Assembly: GCF_933775445.1 (NCBI RefSeq)
Contig: NC_065872.1
Span: 12,524,001-12,588,000, forward strand
Length of the DNA: 64,000 nucleotides
DNA from: Argentina anserina
Taxonomy: Eukaryota > Streptophyta > Magnoliopsida > Rosales > Rosaceae
Reading direction: 5' to 3'
In this document: piece by piece, positions 57,633-64,000 of the stretch
Layout: every line of letters starts with the position of its first letter
Numbering within the stretch: the stretch's first letter is position 1
Position numbers and translations under genes: made by a program
The notes under the pieces: model-generated
Told to the model about the DNA's origin: nothing
What the model saw: the letters and a program-made list of their open reading frames with translations, nothing else
Databases searched by the model: none

Positions 57633-57839
57633 TCGCTTCCGCCTTCCGTATTCATAAGAATGTTCAATACCCAAGATGTTCTGATCTTGTTGCTTACTTG
57701 CCTCGTCTCTATTGTGTTATATTGGTGAATGTCAATCCAGGGACTACTCATATTGTCTATATAAATTGTGAAGTAGTGCACTATGTAGTTATGAGTGTTA
57801 TTTGGACTTGCCCTGTTATTGACTGACTTGGTCAAAATC

Positions 57840-58305
57840 AGAGCCTTGTAAAAAACGACTCAAGACCTGAAGGCAGAGGCGCAGAGCTGTATTTTAATGA
57901 AAAGTTAAACTAAAGATTTTGGGCAACTGAGTAAAGCTACACCATCTCAGTGAATACATATATGATAGCATTGCAACAATTTTGATATACAGTAATAATC
58001 AGTTTCACATACAGCAGCTTTAACATTATTTAAGCCAGTGAAGTCTTTTTTTTGGTCGAAAGCGAAGCAAATTAACATGACACAATATCAAAAGGGCATA
58101 AGAATTGACAAACCTTGGCCGGTGAATTAGACCACAGAGCCCTCTATACCATGCTCCAAAATAGCCTTCAAAATGAAAATTAGTGGCGTAAGTAGGAACC
58201 CAAAAAGAACCGGCACGAATTGTTATCATCTTATTGTTGGTATGAATCAAGTGACCATATGTTCTTGTCCTTAAAAAAGAAAAAGTACATCATATCTTGG
58301 ATTAA
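57840..58305. other. Intergenic with a possible LINE tail
   Basis: The poly(T) at 58047-58054 followed by 'ggtcgaaagcgaagcaaatt' resembles the 3' end of a minus-strand LINE, as at 9295. No domain is recognisable in the 74-codon frame (58250-58026). Confidence 0.3.
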
Positions 58306-58309
58306 TATT

Positions 58310-58412
58310 CAAAGAGGGATTGATACAATGTCCACAAAGTCACAAACTAAAGAAAATCAAGACTCAACGCATCTTCATTGAGATCAATGTATTAGGTAAA
58401 TTACAACATCTA
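58310..58412 (+). repeat. 103-bp repeat, copy B
   Basis: Near-identical to 49936-50038. It lies about 110 bases beyond the stop codon of the Ole e 1-like gene, probably in its 3' flank or UTR. Confidence 0.85.
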
Positions 58413-58524
58413 ATTAAGTAAGAGCGCACCCATATAAAATTTAAGATAATATAGATCAACGTATAAGGGCGTAAAATGACTAATTAACGAGAAGGACAGA
58501 TAGATAGCTAGCTAGCTAGTCCTT

Positions 58525-59524
58525 CTATTCTGCCTGATCGTAGTTCAAGTATTGCTTGAGCAGCTGGGCACACCCAGGCAATTCCTGATCCTTCAAGAAC
58601 CCCATGTTGTTTGCAAAACGCCTCGTCTTAACAACGCCGTTGAAGCGGGTAAGTACCACGTTGGCACGGCTACGTCCGGGGTCGGCTGATTTACAGTCAC
58701 TGATCGGGCTGTCAACGAGAACTGCCTCGCAAATCTGATCCTCATGGTCGTCTTCAACCAAAATGTTGTATGTTCCTGTTTCGTCTGTCATGCCTTCTAC
58801 ACTGTATGCAAGCCCCAAGCTATTCCTGTATCTGCACTCAAGTCTCACCGTTGCACCTAATCACAAGCAACCTCATATGATTATCAATCGTCGTATTAGA
58901 AAAAAAATCAATCGGAAGTAGTAATGTTTCAGATTAAAACTTTTTATCGATCTGAAATTAACACATTAATCATATAGAATGGTGCTGTTTCTGCTAATTA
59001 CATTTGCATCGTAACATATGGTAATTCGACTTGTTAGCGGAATTTCATTACTGTATTACTGTTGTGTACGTTTTGTATCAGATACTAGTCAACCCTAATT
59101 CGAATTATCTAATTAATCGTGTCATATTATTTAACAGGAACACAATCTGCATGTTTGATGCTTATGTTCTACAACAATTTGAGCTGAAGTATTTCTTACA
59201 TACATCGATCTAAACTAACTAGACAAACCATTTTGCATTTGTTGGTCGTTGTTCTAATCACTGACGAAACAAATCGGACCTTACGAATCCATTCATGTTA
59301 GTCTAGCTCTGATGAACTCTTAACAATCGAAAAGTACTACTACATATGGAGTAGAAGGTGCACATACCGGCAATATAAGTGGTGGCAGAGGTCTCGAAAC
59401 CACAGCGGCAAGTGTCGCAGTAGGCACGACCTTGAACATAGAAGGGTTTGCCCACGACTTTAGCACTGACAAGCGCCGGAAGCACACAGAGAGCAAGCAA
59501 CACCAGCACCCTAGACACTGCCAT
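58525..59524 (-). CDS. Ole e 1-like (pollen allergen/extensin domain) secreted protein, 162 aa
   Basis: The Ole e 1 family are secreted, cysteine-rich glycoprotein-like proteins of the cell wall or pollen tube. Their biochemical role is poorly defined. Exons: 59368-59524 and 58525-58856 (157 + 332 nt, phase-1 intron). Residues 1-21 form a signal peptide (M-A-V-S-R-V then a Leu/Val core, cleavage after V-S-A). Then K-P-F-Y-V-Q-G-R-A-Y-C-D-T-C-R, the family signature, and C-R-Y, Y-N-I-L-V-E, D-C, and C-A-Q-L near the end. Six cysteines are present, the canonical number. The ATG at 59524 is the first Met in frame; the frame stays open a few codons upstream without another ATG. A TATA-like tatatgaac on minus lies at about 59636-59645. 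The frame is intact. Expression in pollen is only the family trend. Confidence 0.93.
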
Positions 59525-59749
59525 GGCGTTCGAAGATAACACAGAGTGATTATTAGGAGAAGGGAAGAGACTCGACGAAACTGAAACGTGGAACTAGAAG
59601 AAGAACAAAGTAAAAGCAAATGGAAGATCGATGTGTTCATATAGTGAAGCTCTAGCTTGAAGTCCTGGATGCACACACACACCAGTGGGGTGGCCGATCG
59701 GTCACGTGCACCGCCATTGAAGCAAAGAGAGAGCGTCTTGCGGACCATT

Positions 59750-61844
59750 CCTTGTGCCCTTTCCTCCGTTTGACATTAATTTAGAGGAGTAAGATCTCAT
59801 CTCTTGCTCACATTTTATATTGGTTTAGCTTAATTGTAGAGCTAAAACTAATGCATTGGTCAATCGATCTTAGGTTTAGAAGTATAAATATTAGCAGCTG
59901 CGATATCCGCAATTGAGTTTGCATACTTGAACTATCGATTTACTTAATATAAAAAGATCTAGTTTGGATTGCTTCAATCCGAAATCAATCAAAACCTAGA
60001 CAATATATTTCACAGTTCATGGCATAACTGGCATAGTGAAGAAACTATTGTTAACTAAGACAATGTTACTAATTAATTAATGTACCAATTAGTTTTTCTT
60101 TGAATTACTTTGTGATTGCTCCATCATTTTGTGGTAATTTCGACGACAACTTTGAACTTGGCTCGCTAATAACATTTAAAATATATAAACACGGATGACA
60201 AAACTGCAAGTATATCCGTGAATCATAGATGAGTAGTGATTTTTGGGAGGTAATAGAATTACGTACTCACAAATGTGTCACAAGATTTTCTAAGAACCTT
60301 TTCACCTTCCCACAATAGTGCAAAAGCAGAATTGACTATCCATATGAAATGTGATATATGCATTACTACGTACATGTGCATGAGCTAGAGTAATGGAGGA
60401 GGAAGCATCAAAGAATATGAATTGCCACAGCAGATCCGAGGTCATCCGAGTTTAAGTTGATTAAGTTTTACAAATTAATAATGGGAATCGTAATGTATTC
60501 TGTGGAAGTGTGGATCGTGGAGACAAAAGCTTCGTATGCAACATCTTCCATTAATGGCTGGAAAACTATTCTGATTCTATTGCGCGCGGTGATGGTTTTA
60601 GGGCTGACAGTGAAGATCGAAAAGCATGTGATCTATACATTTCTCATGCACTAGATTTGGGTCAGGTTTCAGAAAAGATGTATTTTCACATGGGATCGAT
60701 CAACTGTCAAGAATATATATATATCTACACAGGGTTTACTAAAAAGAAGAAAAACTCTTCAGAGTTTGTTACTCTGCAAAGGTATCCACACAAAGTAGTA
60801 AAATTCTTGAATCTTCGTTTGTCAATACTCAGTACAATGATAAACTTTGGTGTAAAAGGAACGCAAGCAAACCACACTCCAATGGAAGTAACTTGAAAAA
60901 AACTAAATTCTCCCAGATCAAATTAAAATCATATACAGTGACACACTATACGTGACTGAGTTGGCAAGAGTTTAGATATGGAACCCCTCATACCTAAGTT
61001 TGAAACCTACCGACACTAATTGGAATTTAAATCCGGTCGATCTATTCTTGGTGGCTAAATATAGTTCGGAACTCCAACCCACTTTTACTTGGTTCCCCAA
61101 AACACAAGAGGCAACCAATGCTCTTTTTTGGGCCTTGATGTCGTCATAATCCCCCAACACTGAGCAAAGTGGGCACCAAGTCCATTAACCAAAACCACGA
61201 ACCCAAACCTTGTGCCGATGGTCAACAGAACCACCCACCCTCTCAGCCATAATTTGCTAACGGCACCCCAACGTGAGGCACCCACGACCTGAACCTGAGG
61301 CCGGACCGGCACCACATTCTCCATCGTTACCACTGCCATCATCGTATTCGTATATGGTAATGATTTAGGAGGTCATCTCTGATCATGTAGAAGAACCGAA
61401 GAAGCCAAATGAGCATGTCTGATCTCATATCTGCAACTTTACCCATACTAATGGATTAACTATTGACATTCTTATCAAAAAGGAACTTCAAGTTGGTGAC
61501 ATATCTGTCAATTTAGCTTTTAAAAATCTTTCAATTTTCTCTCTTTCCAAAAACCCAGATTCATGGTCCATAATAACACTCATCATCTTCATGATGGTAC
61601 AAAGAGTGAGGTCAATATTCTTGCCCAAAAAAAAAAGAGTGAGGTCAATATTATGATTGCTGCAACAAATCCATGAACATACCCATTGCCATCAAAGATT
61701 CAACCTTTCCCTACCAAATTCGTCCTCTTTAATTCCACAGCAACCAAAGTTCCTCAGCTTTCCCCCTAATGAGTGATACTAGTAATTACAGACTTCAACA
61801 AACTGCACTGGTAAAATTAAACCCACATAACTATGGCAATCATT
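59750..61844. other. Intergenic between Ole e 1-like and SOSEKI genes
   Basis: No supported gene. Frames at 60457-60896 (plus) and 61342-60972 (minus) are unrecognised. The minus frame is Trp/Val-rich, like LINE ORF1 debris. A 17-bp phrase 'agagtgaggtcaatatt' is repeated at 61603 and 61637, separated by an A-run. Confidence 0.4.
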
Positions 61845-63805
61845 TCACTTCCTGGTTGGCTTTGATGATGCACCACTAGAACAGAAATTGCGAGGAATGC
61901 AATTACCCCTCGCCACTTTTTTCTCTGTCTTCTCTTCCTCCTCAACTGTTTCTTCTCCTAGCCCAGCTTTTTTGCTCCTGATGACCAAAATTACAAGGCA
62001 AAGTTACTTATATCCAAATTATGCAGATGTAATCATAGACCAAGCTAGGTAACTAAAGTTTTCCCATAACAAATTCAGAATGACCTAATTTCAACATACT
62101 CATTGGCAGTCCATTACTCATTTACTCATCACAAAACAAAGTTACTTAAACCTAAACTATGCAGAACATGGAATCAAGAATCATGCTTTATGTTAAGAGA
62201 CACTTGCAACTTACCACTACCAATAACCCACTAAATTTACCAACAGCTCATCATACATGATTCAAGAACTGTACTACCATTGTAATTTTTTTAATTATCC
62301 ATGATGAATTAATGACATTAATAGACATTACAAATTATGCAAAATAGAATCAAATATTCACAATGCATGAAGAACAGGAACACTGACCTTTCTTCATTAT
62401 AGGAATTGGATCTTTTAAGCACAGGCTCAGCTGCCTGTACTCTTTGATCTTCCTGCATAGACTCCACAATGCTCCCACTGAAGTACTCCTTCTCCTCTGC
62501 CTGTAAATTCCCAAACCTTGGATTCTCAGACATGTAATTAATCATATCCTCGTCCTCTATGGCAACCTTCACCGCACTCCTGTACACCACCTCTTTACGA
62601 AAACTCTGACTACTCCTCTCCCTCTTCACTATCCCTTGACTCACACACGGTGCACTTTTGGCCTTGGCCACCGCAGAGCTGCCGCAAGCAATGAGCTGGA
62701 GCAGAACAGAGTTCTTACCCTGCCCTGTTTTCGAAACAGAGTAGCTCTGCTTCGTACCAATTGGGTCGCCGTCCTCGAACCTCATGGACGCATTGTTGCT
62801 GTGGTTGGCTTGGTTCAACACTGAAGCTGGTGCATTTGGGAGAGGAGATGACTCGGGTGTAGGCTTGTCGGTTTGCGGTGGTTGTTGGTGGTGGTGGTGT
62901 TCTTCGAGTTCATCTGTGGAGACTCCTCTGGAGCAGCGAGAGTTTGTTGTTGTGGAGCTTGTACTTGTTTTCTCGTCTTCATAGTCAACTTCTTCTTCTT
63001 CTTGTTCATCATAACGACCATCATGGAACTTGGTGTTACTGTTTGAAGTGGTCGGAGCTAGTGGTGGTGACCTCCTCTTGGACCCGAAATTTGAGTCTTG
63101 TTGAATTTGTCTGGGGCTACTTATTTGAATCTGATTCAATCTCTCTGCAAACAAAATAATCAAGAAAGTGACTTGACTGTAAAAACGTAATTATTAAAGA
63201 CAGATGAAACCAAAAGGGTAGAGTGAGTAGTACTAGTTTACCAGAGCAGCCTTCAACTAGCTCAGAGCCTTTGAGTACATATTCAGCTCCTTCTGCTGGG
63301 TAGATCATGTCGTTTTCTGCTAAATCATTCCACACATAACCATTCTTGTAGCTCCTAATTTAAGTAAAGATCAAAACTTTTAGTCCAATTTCTTCATAAT
63401 ACTCAATAGTGTAAATGACTGATGAAATTTGTAAAACAAAATGACACACCTTTTGCAAGACCAGGAGTATAGTGAGGGCATGCCTTTTCCTCTGAGAGCA
63501 GTGAGCCTATCAATTACATCTACATAACGAAAGAATCAACGAATCAGAATCTGAGAGTTGGTTATGAAGGAAACTCAGAACTGGGTTTTAATCTTTAAGT
63601 TACCTCGCAAACGAAGAGGTTGGTTGGGCAAATGGGTGATCTCCATGTAGTGAGGATGCTCAAGATGACCATTTCTTGAGAGGTAGTAAACAATTTGAAC
63701 CTTTCTGATGGTGGGTTTGTTGACAGCTATTCTTGGCTGCAGTTCCTGCACGCACACTTTGGCTCTATCCGGACTTGTTTGGGGTCGTCGAAATCGAACA
63801 TCCAT
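61845..63805 (-). CDS. SOK: SOSEKI / UPSTREAM OF FLC-like polarity protein (DIX-like domain), 424 aa
   Basis: SOSEKI proteins mark cell corners and edges in plants and polymerise through a DIX-like domain; the family was first named UPSTREAM OF FLC. Exons: 63604-63805, 63450-63519, 63242-63354, 62388-63144, 61845-61977 (1275 nt with stop), all GT-AG. The N-terminal domain reads [17 protein letters not shown] (residues 40-56), [25 protein letters not shown] and Y-V-L-K-G-S-E-L (about 105-125), typical of the family. The middle is disordered and Ser/Glu/His-rich. A conserved motif [13 protein letters not shown] near 245-260 and a C-terminal C-I-P-R complete it. The start chosen (M-D-V-R-F-R-R-P) matches family N-termini; upstream the frame is open but has no ATG before an in-frame stop. 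A short upstream ORF is present (63907-63936). Confidence 0.95.
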
Positions 63806-63906
63806 TTCTGAAGTTTGGAGTACCAGATATTCTTCTACTTCTTTTTCTGCGTCTACTTCTTCTTCTTCTTCAACTCTTTGCAGTAAATTCTTATTGTGGG
63901 TTACGG

Positions 63907-63936
63907 TCACTGGAAGACTTTATCTATAGCAGCCAT
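63907..63936 (-). promoter_or_regulatory. Short upstream ORF in the SOSEKI leader
   Basis: On the minus strand an ATG at 63936 opens a 9-codon frame ending in TGA at 63907, about 100 bases before the main ATG and in a different frame. If it is in the transcribed leader, it could reduce initiation at the main start. The transcript start is unknown. Confidence 0.45.
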
Positions 63937-64000
63937 TATAGCAGCAGTAGTTGAATAAGAGTGAGAGTGAAAGGAAGAAGAGGTATAGGGGAGTATGATA

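Noticed and set aside
1..64000. tRNA, rRNA, snoRNA or microRNA genes
   Set aside because: No cloverleaf or rRNA text noticed by reading; the long hairpins found are better explained as MITEs. A covariance-model scan would be needed to exclude small RNAs.

Overview
This is a 64 kb piece of a plant nuclear genome. The evidence is AT-rich intergenic DNA, GT-AG introns, plant-only protein families (SOSEKI, Ole e 1-like, gamma-thionin, EIN3-like) and typical plant transposons. It looks like a eudicot. The LTR families (termini TGTCACGACCCCG / GGGTATTACA) and gene content are compatible with Rosaceae such as rose or strawberry, but that placement is inference.

Four genes appear intact, all on the minus strand. 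(1) 16323-19658: a ten-exon type I inositol polyphosphate 5-phosphatase, 578 aa. (2) 49122-49482: a two-exon secreted plant defensin, 81 aa. (3) 58525-59524: a two-exon secreted Ole e 1-like protein, 162 aa. (4) 61845-63805: a five-exon SOSEKI / UPSTREAM OF FLC protein, 424 aa.

Four gene relics can be read. An EIN3/EIL-like pseudogene (about 11279-15894) is split by a solo LTR. An A1 aspartic protease (29016-29863) has lost its first catalytic half and abuts a gypsy remnant. A phosphoglycerate mutase gene (34204-36684) keeps six coding exons but carries a nonsense codon, an 8-codon deletion and a frameshift. A short zinc-knuckle-like fragment lies at 56140-57632. One further exon-like stretch (41955-44150) is unidentified.

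Layout by region. 1-1000: truncated LTR-like DNA. 1299-4023: a PIF/Harbinger-type TIR element. 4490-5000 and 9290-9560: LINE RNase H scraps. 6361-7150: two hairpin MITEs embedded in (TA)n. 11411-13878: a 2.5 kb solo LTR inside the EIL pseudogene. 16.3-19.7 kb: the phosphatase gene. 19973-28533: a decayed Ty1-copia element that itself received an LTR insertion. 29-33.2 kb: the protease relic and a truncated gypsy element with one LTR. 33640-34190: a hAT MITE. 34.2-37.2 kb: the mutase pseudogene. 39156-41870: a tandem array of ~500-bp units with alternating A and B types. 45350-48840: a LINE relic split by a 2.7 kb solo LTR. 50.5-53.7 kb: a dead PIF/Pong-type element with convergent transposase and SANT-like ORFs. 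58.5-63.8 kb: the Ole e 1-like and SOSEKI genes.

The genes do not form a pathway or cluster. The window is best read as a gene-poor, transposon-rich segment with nested insertions, several dated by recognisable target-site duplications. I see no clearly new biological system. The most unusual structure is the ~500-bp array with dimeric higher-order organisation.
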